This document shows positions 1-9,368 of a stretch of 12,587 nt of DNA, in pieces. Positions within the stretch are counted from its first letter, which is position 1. The number at the start of each line of letters is the position of its first letter. This stretch comes from Monoraphidium neglectum (taxonomy: Eukaryota > Chlorophyta > Chlorophyceae > Sphaeropleales > Selenastraceae). Location of the stretch: contig NW_014012283.1 of the NCBI RefSeq assembly GCF_000611645.1, positions 2,873-15,459 of the forward strand, written 5' to 3'. The position numbers and the translations under genes are program-made. Under the pieces are notes generated by a model. The model worked only from the letters and a program-made list of their open reading frames with translations. It did not search any database and had not been told where the DNA came from.

Positions 1-1865
1 AGTCCGCACTGCCGGCCCCGCCGTCGGCGCTTGCGGCACATGGTCATGGCGCGCCCGCTTCGCGGCCCGCGCCCCCGCTGAGCCTGAGCCGATTCTGTCG
101 CCAGTGCGGCAGCCCTATGGAGGTGCGGGCTGCTGCTTTGTGGCGGGCAGCGACAGTATCAAGGGCCGATTGCAAAGCACATAACTGCTGCATTCACGAA
201 GCGCTGAACGCAGGGGCTACCCACCGGCCATCGCGCCCGACGCCAGACAAGCGAGAGCGTCTGCCGCCACCGCCGCCCGCCCGCCCGTGCGCATGGCAGG
301 TGATCCGCCCTGAAGGTGACAACGAGTGGCGTCACGTATGCACGTCCTGCAGCTATGTTGACTATTTCAATCCAAAGATGGTGGGCGGCTGGGGCGCACA
401 TGCCGAACTGAGATATGACCCATCCACTCTGGCCAAGCCACCTGCACCCCTCGCACCGCCGCGGCTCATGCGCCGCGAGGCCCCGCCATGCACGTCTGCG
501 TGCATGGTGTGCGCGATGGGGCCTTACCACCTATTGCAGGACAGCCGTGCTTGGCATTTGCTGCTGCCTCAGCCAGGGGCCCCAGTGGCGGCGGGAGCGT
601 CTCACCACCCACTGGCTGCAATGCAACGCACCGCGCGACCCCCTGGCCTCTGCAGGTGGTGGGCTGCATCGTGGAGCACGCGGGCAAGCTGCTGCTCTGC
701 CGCAGGTCAGTAGAGCGCCCCGGCAGTCGACACACACCATGCGCTCTGACACACCCCTGTTGCGCTCAATGCCGTGTCTGGGAAGCAAACAAACCCCTGC
801 CCCACCCCTTGTTTCGCAAACCTCGTGTGCCGCGTGTGTCTGTCGAACCCACGACCAGGGCAATTGAGCCGTGTCGCGGCAAGTGGACTGTGCCGGCTGG
901 GTTCCTGGAAGTCGGGGAGTCGACAATGGCGGGGGCGGCCAGGGAGACGATGGAGGAGGCCGGCGCCGCGGTGCGCGGGGCCGCGGCGTGCGCTGCGGGG
1001 CTGGACGGGCGGCGGCTCACGGAGGGGTGCCAGGCGGCGCTGGATGCCGCGGGTGGCGTGAGCAGCGCGGAGACGCTGCACGCATGCACCCCTTCGGTGA
1101 AGCTCTGGCGGCTTGCGTTTCACCAAATCCTGCATGCAACCAGAAGGTCCCCTAAACCCTGCTGCACCCTATTGGCCCCAACCCCTGAAACCCCAGGTCG
1201 AAATCCTGGCGCCCTTCATGCACCTGGACATCCCCACCATAGGGCAGTCCTACCTGCTCTTCCGCGCGCGCCTGGCGCCGCCTTTTGAATTCAAATCAGG
1301 GGGCACCTCGGAGTCGCTGGAATCGGCCCTGGTGGCACCGGAGGTGCGGCGCGGGTCGTGAGCGCATGGGCGCGCAGCTCGTCTCGGCTGCGCGCCCCCA
1401 CCTCCACCCCCACCCCCACCGTCGCAGTCCTTGTTTTGTCCCGCAACCGTGGGCGCGAAGCTTGCGGGGTCCCCTGTCGCGCACTTTCCGGGCGCCCCAT
1501 CCGCGCATGACAGCTGTCATGTCTGCCTGGGACCCCGTCAGTGCCCAACCCACCTGCGTCGCTATGGCCCGCACTGCACTGCCACACTGCCTCACATCCG
1601 CCTCGTCACCCCCAAGCGTCCCGGCCGATTACGCCCCCTCACCTTCCAGGACATCCCCTGGGATCAGATTGCGTTCTCCAGCATCCAGATCGCCCTGCGC
1701 GCGTACTGCGATGACCTGGCGTCGGGCCGCGCCTCGTACCGCCACGGCACCATTCTCAAGACGCCGGGCTCCGCGCCCAACGACCCCGCGGCGTTCCGGC
1801 TGGTCGACTGCTACGCTTTCGAAATCGCGCCGGTGGCCGTGACCAGCCCCTCCACGGCCCAGTGA
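1..1865 (+). CDS. NUDX23: Nudix hydrolase, plant NUDX23-like (5' partial, 6 exons)
   Basis: Exons: <3-122, 300-380, 656-705, 859-970, 1197-1343, 1650-1865 (stop TGA 1863-1865). They join in phase to give 241 residues; no in-frame ATG precedes the first domain, so the true start lies before the window. Seen: an Ala/Pro/Ser-rich N-terminus resembling a transit peptide (residues 1-30); a zinc ribbon of two CxxC pairs (CRQC 32-35, CTSC near 54-57); and a complete Nudix box at about 98-120 (G-x5-E-x7-RE-x2-EE-x-G; R112, E113, E116, E117), which binds the catalytic metal. Domain order and the C-terminal part match plant NUDX23, a chloroplast enzyme reported to hydrolyse FAD and ADP-ribose. Substrate and plastid location here are inferred from the family. 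Introns are 153-306 nt with mostly GTG donors. A second possible donor inside intron 4 is listed separately. Exon 1 could begin later than position 3 if an acceptor lies within it. Confidence 0.9.
971..1096 (+). other. Possible alternative in-frame extension of Nudix exon 4
   Basis: The standard donor (GTGCGC at 971) joins the Nudix helix directly to the next strand, as in the plant family. The frame stays open beyond it, and a second donor (GTGAAG at 1097) lies exactly 126 nt downstream. Using that donor would insert 42 residues without changing the reading frame or the 1197 acceptor. The 126 nt are much more GC-rich and codon-like than the remaining 100 nt of the intron. This is a candidate alternative splice form, not a demonstrated one. 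Confidence 0.3.
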
Positions 1866-2773
1866 CGCCGCGTTCTGTGATTTTTCGGTTGCACCATGGT
1901 CACAGCTCACCACCGGTCTCATTTTTCCGGGTCTTTAGAGGACGCGCGATGCCGTTGGGTGTGGTCGAACCTCGCAGAGCCCCACCGTTTGAGTGCCTGG
2001 GGCACGCCTGCCGTCCGTCGCTGCCCTCTGCGTCGGAGACCACCTTGGCGGCGGGGCGCGTGGGGCGCGTGCCCCTGCGCTCCCGGTGCTTTGTGAAGGG
2101 GGCCGCCGCCAAAGGCGAAAGCGGGACACGCATCCCGCACGCTCGCTGTCGACGCGCCGCCGCGGCCCGCTCCATCATTCTGTGGCGACCGAGTCTTTTG
2201 ATCCTGAAATGACAGGAGGTAGCAAGCGTCCGGGCCGCGTCTACCCTCCCCCACAATTCAGATGCGGCCAGGATGAACAGCCGCGGCGGGGGGGAGCACT
2301 GGGACCGTGTCACGGCCTTTTGCGCATCGCTCCACCACCCCCGGCAACCAACACCAGCCCAGCGAGCTGCTCCATCCGTCGCATAGCTGAGTGTTCTGGC
2401 TGTGAGGGTTGGGATTGTACTGCTGTGGCGTTTCCCGCGCGCGGCGCCAGGAGGTGGCCCCGACGCGGCGCTGCCCCTGATTGGCTCTGCGCACCTCTCC
2501 ATTCGACCCCTGGAGTCCCAAGGCTCACTGCTGCAAACCGCTTGAGAAAAGCCCTGGCAGAGAACAAGCACGAAGCTCATGGTAACCGCTGCTGACACAC
2601 ACATGAAGGGCGAGGGGTGGGCACGAGTAATGGTGTCTGGTTGGCACTTGGCAGGTGGCAGCCATTCAGGCAACAGTCGTCTGCCAGCTGGCGGCTGCAT
2701 GCAATGGACAATGCCACATGCAGAGCTGAACGGTGCTTGAACGGTGGTTCACATACGTTCAGACACCCCTTGT

Positions 2774-2830
2774 GGCAGCACCAGGAGCGCTACTGCTGCG
2801 GCAGCGCAGCAGTAGCAGGAAGGTGCAGCC
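2774..2830 (+). repeat. Strong imperfect hairpin (12-bp perfect inner stem)
   Basis: The inner arms GCTACTGCTGCG (2789-2800) and CGCAGCAGTAGC (2805-2816) are perfectly complementary around a GCAG loop. An outer stem pairs 2774-2782 with 2822-2830 (8 of 9 pairs, one A-A mismatch) across a 6/5-nt internal loop. In RNA, G-U and A-U/C-G pairs could carry it out to about 2769 and 2835. It lies outside any predicted exon. It could be a structured UTR element, a small-RNA precursor or a remnant of a short inverted-repeat element. Confidence 0.6.
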
Positions 2831-2855
2831 GTGAGTGCGACGGGGACCATGCAGC

Positions 2856-2876
2856 TGCACACACAGTTTGTGTGCA
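2856..2876 (+). repeat. Short hairpin with 8-bp perfect stem
   Basis: TGCACACA (2856-2863) and TGTGTGCA (2869-2876) are exact reverse complements around the 5-nt loop CAGTT. It lies 25 nt downstream of the larger hairpin, in the same non-coding stretch. No function is assigned. Confidence 0.5.
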
Positions 2877-3340
2877 AGACAACGCATCAGGTGCCTCACA
2901 CAGTTATACACCTCTACAGAGCACATGCAATGGGAGCCCTGAGAATGTCGCAACATGTTGGCGTTGACCGTCACAGCGGCGACAGCAGCTGAGCAGCGGC
3001 GTCACCCACACATTCTGCCGCCTTGGAGCAGGTTTTGAGGTGGGCGTGTCGACATTGCTCATATGGACGATCGCGACGGTGCCAACATACTTATTTGGAC
3101 ATACCACAACACCGACGGCCCGATCTGAAATTTTTCCGTCAGTCTGTGCGCCGGGGCGCGAGCTGCAGGTCGCTGAGACTGTCGGGGATATTGCTTACAC
3201 AGTTTATCCTGCCCGCCCTGCAGCACGCGCGCTCATCGTCCAGCGACGGCAGCACCAGCACGCAGCTGAGCTCCAACTGCAGCAGTGCTGAGCGGCACCC
3301 GCTGAGCTCTGCAGCGCTTCTCAGCAGAGCTTACATTGCC

Positions 3341-5162
3341 ATGGGATCAGCTCGTACAGCTCGATACGAGTTCTTTGTGACGCGCTGGGCGGCACTCTGG
3401 GAATACACTAGCGGCGCAGTCAAGGCGGCGCGGAGCGGGGCGGACACAACAGCATCTGCAGAAGAGGTGTGTTGCATGAGCGCGTTCCGCAGGAGATCGG
3501 CACGCTGGCGTGCGGCTGCAGTTGATGGCGCTTCAGCCGCTCTTTCTGTGTCCAGGCACACCTGGTGTCATGCCAGCTGCTGTCGACCACACCTGTCCGG
3601 GTGACCCCATCCCTTCTTGCATGCGCAGGCGGCCAAGGCCGCCATTGCGCTGCGCAAAGCTGCAAGGACCAGGGAGGTGCTGCAGCAGGTGCGCTGATAA
3701 TCGAGGCGCCCCACACGCCACCCAGCATGCTGCATGCGGCGTGCTTGTCTCCCTTGCTCACGCTTGGCTTGTGAAAGCCATCCATGACAGATGGGTGGTG
3801 GGTGCCATGATATGATCCACCTGCCGCTCCTTGCAGTGCAATCAGCCTGCACGTTTGCCGCAACCCTGCGCCCCTACAGCTGCAGGAGTTTGATGAGCGA
3901 CACATGCAGTTGACGGCGCGCTTACAGCCGCTGGCAGACAGCCTGCCCAAGCTGCGGCGGGAGCTGGGGCAGCAGCCGGGGGCGCAGCAGCCGCAGCAGC
4001 ACCCCCTGCAGCAGCATCTGCAGGCGCAGCCGCAGCAGGGGGTCGAGCCCGACCCCTTCGGCGTGCGCGCCGCACTTGGCGCGGGCCGGCCGCTCGCGCT
4101 GGCCGCGTGGCGAGAATACCTGCGCGCCGTGGCGGGCGCGAGCGCGGCGGCGGAGCGGCTGCTGTCGGGGCCGGACCTGGACCAGCTGTCGCGCTTTGGC
4201 CGCGAGCGGCGGGAGCTGGTGGGTGCTCTCTAACGATGCGCGCTGCGGCGTCCGCAGGGCTCTGTTTACACCTGCATCAATCTCCCTCTTTGTTGCCGCG
4301 GTGCCAGGAAGCAACGGGATGTAACGCGCTGTGCTGTCGCTGCATGCATGCGGAGGGGCGGAGTGCAAAATCATGCCGCACGCGGTTCGGCTGAAACCCC
4401 TGGCCTGGCACGCCGCTGCGCCCCTGCATGCGCGGCGCCGTGTGCCACGCGGCCGCAGGTTTTCGAGCTTGCGGCCCTGCGCCGCCAGCTGGCGGGCGGC
4501 GCCGCCGCCATCCCCGGGCCCGGCCCCATCGCGGCCGCGTGCGACGCGTTTGACGCGCTGCAGGCGCGGCTGGCCGAGGCGCAGGCGCTGAGGGCGGGCG
4601 CGCTGAAGCGGGAGCTGGCAGGACTGGACCTGCCGCTGCTCGAGCTAAGGCTGCGGCGGCGGGAAGGTGGGCAGTCGCGCAGGCATGGGTGCGTGCGGGG
4701 CCTGCGCATGTGCGAAACACCAAATTGGGTCGGGGTGCTTGAGGGTGAGGTGAGGGGCGGGGCGTTGCATGTCTGAATGTGGAGGGTAGCAGGGAGAGGC
4801 ATTACGATGCTCGCTGGCGTACTGACACGGCGCTGCGATTCCACCACCATGCGCCCACCAACCACCTGGACGCACAGCCAACCCACCCTCCTCCACACTC
4901 ACTATCTGCAGGGGAAGCATATCACAGCTCGACAACGGAGGCCGCGCTGCGACGGCTGGTGCAGACACAGGTCGACGCAGCGCGCGGCGGCCTGCCACTG
5001 GGCGCGTGGCAGCAGGCGGCAGAGGACTTGGTTGTGCTCGGCCAGGCTGTGCAGCAGCGGCAGGATGATCAGCTCGAGGTCAGCCCGCAGCGGCTGGCGC
5101 AGCAGGCGTTTGCACGGCTCTCGCGGCTGCCGCCAGCGGCGGGTCGGCCGCTAAAAGGGTAA
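3341..5162 (+). CDS. Hypothetical coiled-coil / helical protein, 325 aa, 5 exons
   Basis: Exons: 3341-3466, 3629-3688, 3886-4218, 4459-4666, 4912-5162 (stop TAA 5160-5162). Phases fit at every junction (0, 0, 0, 1). The start ATG sits in GCCATGG, a strong initiation context. I do not recognise the family. Seen: an aromatic-rich N-terminus (about 8-24), then an Ala/Arg/Glu/Leu-rich helix (about 39-90) with coiled-coil character, a Gln/Pro/His-rich linker (91-113), further charged Leu-rich helices (about 130-185 and 200-262), and a Gln-rich helical tail (274-313). There is no signal peptide, membrane segment or catalytic motif. Such composition is common in scaffold, cytoskeletal or vesicle-tethering proteins, but that is only a compositional hint. 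The two N-terminal exons are the least certain: they rest on phase and splice sites alone, and the protein could have a different first exon. Confidence 0.6.
3970..4038 (+). repeat. CAG-rich stretch encoding a Gln-rich linker
   Basis: Repeated CAG codons, interrupted by CCG, GCG, CAC and CTG, encode residues 91-113 of the coiled-coil gene, of which about half are Gln. It separates two predicted helical blocks. Such repeats are prone to length change, so the linker may vary between strains. Confidence 0.7.
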
Positions 5163-5556
5163 AAGGGTTTGATGGTACGTATTTTCAGGATGTCAAGATG
5201 GACCTTGGCTGCCGGGTGGGATGGCTGATGGGCTCAGCTGCGATGATGTCGCCGGGTGACCACACCGTGAGCGCTGTCCCTTCGCATGATTTGGTGGCTA
5301 TGCCAGCCCGGCCGAGTACACTTTCCAACCATCCCACAGCAACTTGAAAGAGCTCGGGCAGGGGAAGGCAAGAAGCGTCTGTGAGATCTCTGCGGTATCC
5401 AATCCCCCGCTGGTTGTGGTCCACTATCAGGCGCATCAATAAAAAGAATTCGACATCACGTATACTGATTATCAAAGCTGCGTACAGCCTGCTGCTTGCC
5501 GTTGTTGCCAGTGTTCGGTGCGGCCAATATTTGGTGATCAAGTATAGTGGAGAGGC
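5163..5556. other. Short spacer between coiled-coil gene and phosphatase-like gene
   Basis: It is more AT-rich than the flanking exons. It carries an AATAAA at 5438-5443 and AT-rich stretches just before the next start (for example AATATT near 5526 and TATA near 5543). No protein or RNA gene is recognisable. The 3' UTR of the upstream gene and the promoter of the downstream gene must share these roughly 400 nt. Confidence 0.6.
5438..5443 (+). terminator. Candidate poly(A) signal AATAAA
   Basis: This is a canonical AATAAA 276 nt after the stop of the coiled-coil gene. Chlorophytes usually use TGTAA, and I found none in this spacer, so this hexamer is the best candidate. It may also be chance in an AT-rich stretch. 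Confidence 0.3.
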
Positions 5557-7723
5557 ATGAAATCAGTACTGCGACTTCATAAACCCAGCGCGCATGCGGG
5601 TGGGGCCCCGCGGCGGTTGCGGGCATCGTGCGCAGCACATGCGGCACCGTCAGGCGAGCGCGCCTCCGCCGCCATGCCCCAGCTGCCGGACGTGGACTGG
5701 TCAAGGTATCACCTACAGGTTAGCGCATTTCATACAGACGGCATGCTGGTCATGTGCTGATGGCTGACAAACAGGGCACTCAGTGTCTTGTCGTGTGTGC
5801 GATGCGCGGTCACGACTTGCTACCAGCCGTTCCCAAACACACCAAAGTCGATGGAGGTCTTTGTGAGTTTGGTGAACATAGGGCACTGAGGGCAGGGTTT
5901 GGGCACAGCCACATGGATATGGGTGGTGTTTTCATATGGTGAAAGGCATGGGTATCAGCCACGCAGCTGGCCGCGCGTCAATTGCCGGTGTGGCGCAGAT
6001 GCGCAAGTGCGCAGCCTGCGTGCTGCCGTCAGCCGCGTGAGGCCCGTTGTATCAAACGCCTCTTGGTGCAGCATCCCCGCACCCCTCTTGGCGCAGCGCC
6101 CCGGAACCCCTGCCTATCGCGACCCGCACATCTGCTCGCGGGGACCATTCTGCAGTCGGGCCAGATAGCTGCCCTTTCCATTTGCGGCAGGCAAGCGTCG
6201 CTCTCCGCGACCCCGCCCCCTCGCTGCCACCCGCCAACCAGGTCCTGATCATCGACGCCGACGACGTGCTGCGCGGCCGCCTGGCGTGCGGCCTGTTTGA
6301 GCGCGTCGCGGAGTGGAACGGCTACGGCCGCGTCCTGCTGCCCTGGACCTGCGGCGTCGACGCCGACCAAGACGCCGCGTGCGGCAGCTTGGCCACGCAG
6401 GTCAGCGCGCGCAGGCCTAGCCGCCGCGCTGCGGTGCATGGGCACGCCATGCCTGCCTGAGCGTGCACACGTCTGGCGCGTTGCTGAACGAGCACGAAGC
6501 AGCATGGGCGGCGCGGCGGCGCCCTGCGGCGGCCTGGAGACAGCTATCCTTCCTTCCACAAGCAGGCGCTGCCATGGAGCCACCAATGGGCCTGCTGATG
6601 TGCCCGACTCGAACCTCTCGTCATGCGGCATGCCCTCCTGACGCTCGATGCGTGCCGCTATCGGTTGCAGGCGGCGCTGATGTCCAAGGCGCGTGACCTG
6701 CGGCTGCGCCCAAAGAGCTTCACGCGCCCCACGGAGCGCTTTGAGCCCGCAGACCTTGACAGGTGGCCAGGGCGCGTAGGGTCTGCGGCGCGGGGACGGC
6801 GGCGGAGGGGCGGGTCAGGCGGACGGTCATCCCAGCTGACCAGAGGAACGGTGCCTTGGAAGCAGCGTTTGGTGTCGTCAGCTGCATGCGCACTCGCGCA
6901 GCACGCCTTGCCAGCTCACGGCGCCCGGCTGCAGCAGGCGCCTTGCTGCACGCCTGGAGCATGCAATGATCCGTTGGCGCCGCAATCCACTGCGCCCTTC
7001 TTGAAGGCATGACGTCATCGTGGCTGTTGACCGCGCCACCAAGGACGCGGTGCTGCGCCTTGTCGACCCCAGGTGCGTGGGACGCACCCCCCCCCCCAGA
7101 AAAACTCGTAGCCCGCCACAGCGCTGCAGCACTGCGGCCACAAAACAGAGCGCAGCAGCAGTCGACAGCTGTGCGCACCGAAGCAGCGTCGCACCCAGCA
7201 GATTCAAAGCGACAATCGCTCCTCCATACACTTCCAAACGCCCCCAGGTGGCGGGAGTGGTACGACGACCGCGTGCGCCTGCTGTCGGAGTATGCTTCAC
7301 CTGGCCTCATTGCCGACGCCCAGCTACTGCGCAGCGGAGGCACGGCGCTGCTGCCCCAGGTAGGTGACGAGCCTGAGCAACCCACGCGGGTGTGGCGCGT
7401 GCCATCGAACAAGCCCTGCGACCCCCCTCCTGCTTGCACGAGTGGGCACAAGGATTTCGCGGGTGTCTCAACAGTTTTTCAGCGACGCTCCCTCGCGCCG
7501 AAACCCGCAGGACATGCGCGCCGCGCTGTCGGCGCAGCCCCGGCCCCTCGCCGAGCTGCGCAGCGCCGTGGACGTGGCGCGGCCAGACCTGACAGACGCG
7601 TCGGAGGCGGCGGCCGACGCGTGGGACGCGATGGTGCACCAGATGATGCTGGGGTGCGCGGGGCTGACGCGTTACCTCATAGACTGCTACCCGCCAGACC
7701 TGCCTGACTACGACCCGCTGTGA
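5557..7723 (+). CDS. LMW-PTP-like protein with degenerate active site, probably plastid-targeted
   Basis: Exons: 5557-5718, 6242-6400, 6671-6762, 7007-7072, 7248-7359, 7475-7723 (stop TGA 7721-7723), giving 279 residues. Phases agree throughout (0, 0, 2, 2, 0); intron 3 ends in AAG, the others in CAG. Seen: an Arg/Ala/Ser/His-rich N-terminus with few acids (1-40), typical of a plastid transit peptide. An LMW-PTP-type domain follows from about 55: strand VLII, a P-loop-like segment, the family's Asp-Arg strand (HDVIVAVDRATKDAVL, 139-154) and the VRLLSEYA helix (169-176). The P-loop Cys of C-x5-R-S is Asp59; Arg65 is kept and Ser is Gly66. The DPYYG loop that holds the general-acid Asp is not found. 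A segment of about 40 residues (198-237) precedes the last helix (MMLGCAGL, 254-261). Catalysis is therefore unlikely, and a binding or regulatory role is inferred. Confidence in the fold is good; the function is unknown. Confidence 0.85.
7087..7097 (+). repeat. 11-nt C homopolymer just after a splice donor
   Basis: Eleven C residues begin 14 nt into the intron that starts at 7073 in the phosphatase-like gene, and are followed by an A-rich pentamer. It is intronic, so length errors here would not change the protein. Confidence 0.7.
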
Positions 7724-8127
7724 CCGCGACGCCCGGCTGGGTTTGGTGGAGCCGGGTCCCGAGCGGATTCAGCACTTCAGCGCATGGCCGGCGCTGACGA
7801 TTGCTCAGCGGTGGTCTCCTGCCTGGCACGGCAGGCTTGTGGGCAATGCGCTGCACCGCGGCTGCTCTGGCCTGCACCTGGTTGTGATCTGGGGCCCCTC
7901 GACGGCGTTGGCCTGTGTCCCATTATATTCTGCCGCCTGTTGTCGCGTTGGACGAGTGCTGTCCTTTGGCCCTTGGTCGGGGTTTTGCTGTGGATATGGA
8001 CCGGCACTGACCACTTCATCGCACAACTTGGCATGGGTTGTCACCGCGCAGACGCATACACCTCACCGCGCCAGCCGCTCATGTTTTGATGCTGTGGGCG
8101 CTATCGGCAGCAACCTCACAGCGCCGC

Positions 8128-8132
8128 TGTAA
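8128..8132 (+). terminator. Candidate poly(A) signal TGTAA
   Basis: TGTAA, the usual chlorophyte polyadenylation signal, lies 405 nt after the stop of the phosphatase-like gene. A pentamer can occur by chance, but the distance is normal for algal 3' UTRs, and no earlier TGTAA was seen after this stop. Confidence 0.5.
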
Positions 8133-8883
8133 TAGTGACGGTCTGACCGGCGCTGAATTCACGCACGCGCCTGGTTTTGATGAATTTTGGGCGCAACCCT
8201 TCCGCGCCGTTACGGACTGCCGATTACAGATGAGTGCTGCCTGAAAACACCGGCGGCATTTGCGTAAGCCATGCAATGCGGCCGGCCATCCATGCAGCGC
8301 GGCACGCCCTCGCCTTGCGGTCACCCTCTGTCGACCTTTGTTGGGGAGTCGTCTGCTGCGCTCTTCTGGCTTGATTCTCATCCTGCCCTCACGCCAAGGA
8401 GCCCCTGAAGGCTATGCATCCCCGGGCGCGCCGCGAGGCGCTTTCGCCAGTCTCTTCGCAAGCGCTGGGTTGCAAAGGGGCGCTGTCCCTCCCCCTTCCA
8501 AGACAGGCGTTTCCCCGGCTTGTACACACTCACATGTACCAGAACCCCCTGCCTGTGTGCGCCTGTAGCGAGTCGCTTGGCCGTCGCCGCCGGCGCCAAG
8601 TGGCCGGCAGCATCGCTGGCAAGGGGGCGCTCGCTGCGCACAGCGCCTGGAGTGGGGCCTCACTGCCAATCGCTGCACAGCCCTGGTCGAGCGGCGTATG
8701 ACACCGCGTTCCGCCTGCAGGGCTGGCAGCACAAAATTGGACGTCACCCTCACTCATGTATCCCAAGTGCAGGCGCACCCGCCACTCTCTGGCTCGACGG
8801 CGATCCAGTGCCTTGTTGGATCTGCCCTGTATCACTACACACACCGCAAACATGGAGGCGTACGACCCCTCAGCACATGGGCT

Positions 8884-8888
8884 TGTAA
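8884..8888 (+). terminator. Second TGTAA, no assigned gene
   Basis: The same pentamer as at 8128, 1.16 kb after the phosphatase-like stop. It may be chance, a distal poly(A) site of that gene, or the end of an unrecognised transcript. Confidence 0.2.
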
Positions 8889-9368
8889 AGAGAGCCCCCA
8901 GTCTTGGTGTGGGCGCATGCGCCGCAACCGGCGGCTGAGGTGTGGCTTGCGTGGTGTTGCAGATGCATTGCTCGAGTAGAGGGTAGGCAGTATCAGGGGG
9001 TTGAGGGCCCCAGAACTTTCATTCTCTGGCGAAGTTGTCGGGAACCCAAAGGAGTGCAATCTTCAGTGGTGTCCATGCATTTTGTGACAAGGCCCAGGTC
9101 AGCAGGACCAAGGCAGAAGCCGGCGCCACCTGTATCACCACATGCTCGGCGGTTGAACGCTGAGGTCAGCTGCGTCTCATACAGTTGAGGGAATACGAAC
9201 GGTAAGACGGACGGCGCCTCACACTGCTTGCTTTACTAGCTCCGATCGTGAAAAGAACGGCCTCCCGAGACTGCAGCCCTAGCTCATCCAGCTGATCCTG
9301 CGTCCCACCCGGCACCAAGCACGATACCCATCGCTGACCGAGCCCCAAAGGTATACTTCAAGGTCTAT

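Larger units (their letters stand above)
1866..3340. other. Gene-poor spacer between Nudix gene and coiled-coil gene
   Basis: It should contain the 3' untranslated region (UTR) of the Nudix gene and the promoter and 5' UTR of the next gene. I found no TGTAA in the part following the Nudix stop and no recognisable protein. A long open frame on the minus strand (1900-2700) has no recognisable domain and is probably a by-product of GC richness. Base composition falls to a more AT-rich state after about 2600. The stretch 2690-2965 is dense in inverted repeats, listed separately. Confidence 0.6.

Noticed and set aside
835..865. TTCGA-like T-loop on the minus strand suggesting a tRNA
   Set aside because: The flanking bases do not form a 5-bp T stem, and the site overlaps the Nudix intron/exon boundary. 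Other TTCGA sites checked (near 1965, 6610) also fail to fold.
488..1288. Continuous 266-codon plus-strand frame over the Nudix region
   Set aside because: It reads through introns and includes only parts of the Nudix exons. The spliced model reproduces the plant protein without gaps.
1398..1425. CCACCCC-type tandem repeat
   Set aside because: A pyrimidine-rich intronic stretch; low complexity with no sign of a defined repeat family.
1900..2700. 266-codon open frame on the minus strand in the first spacer
   Set aside because: No recognisable domain, mixed composition and no exon-like codon bias. It could be real but I cannot support it.
3023..3604. 193-codon plus-strand frame around the start of the coiled-coil gene
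   Set aside because: Only 3341-3466 looks coding and splices in phase; the rest is low-quality composition and intron.
8520..8888. 122-codon plus-strand frame in the 7.7-9.7 kb spacer
   Set aside because: No domain recognised, no supporting neighbouring exons, and the composition is not clearly coding.
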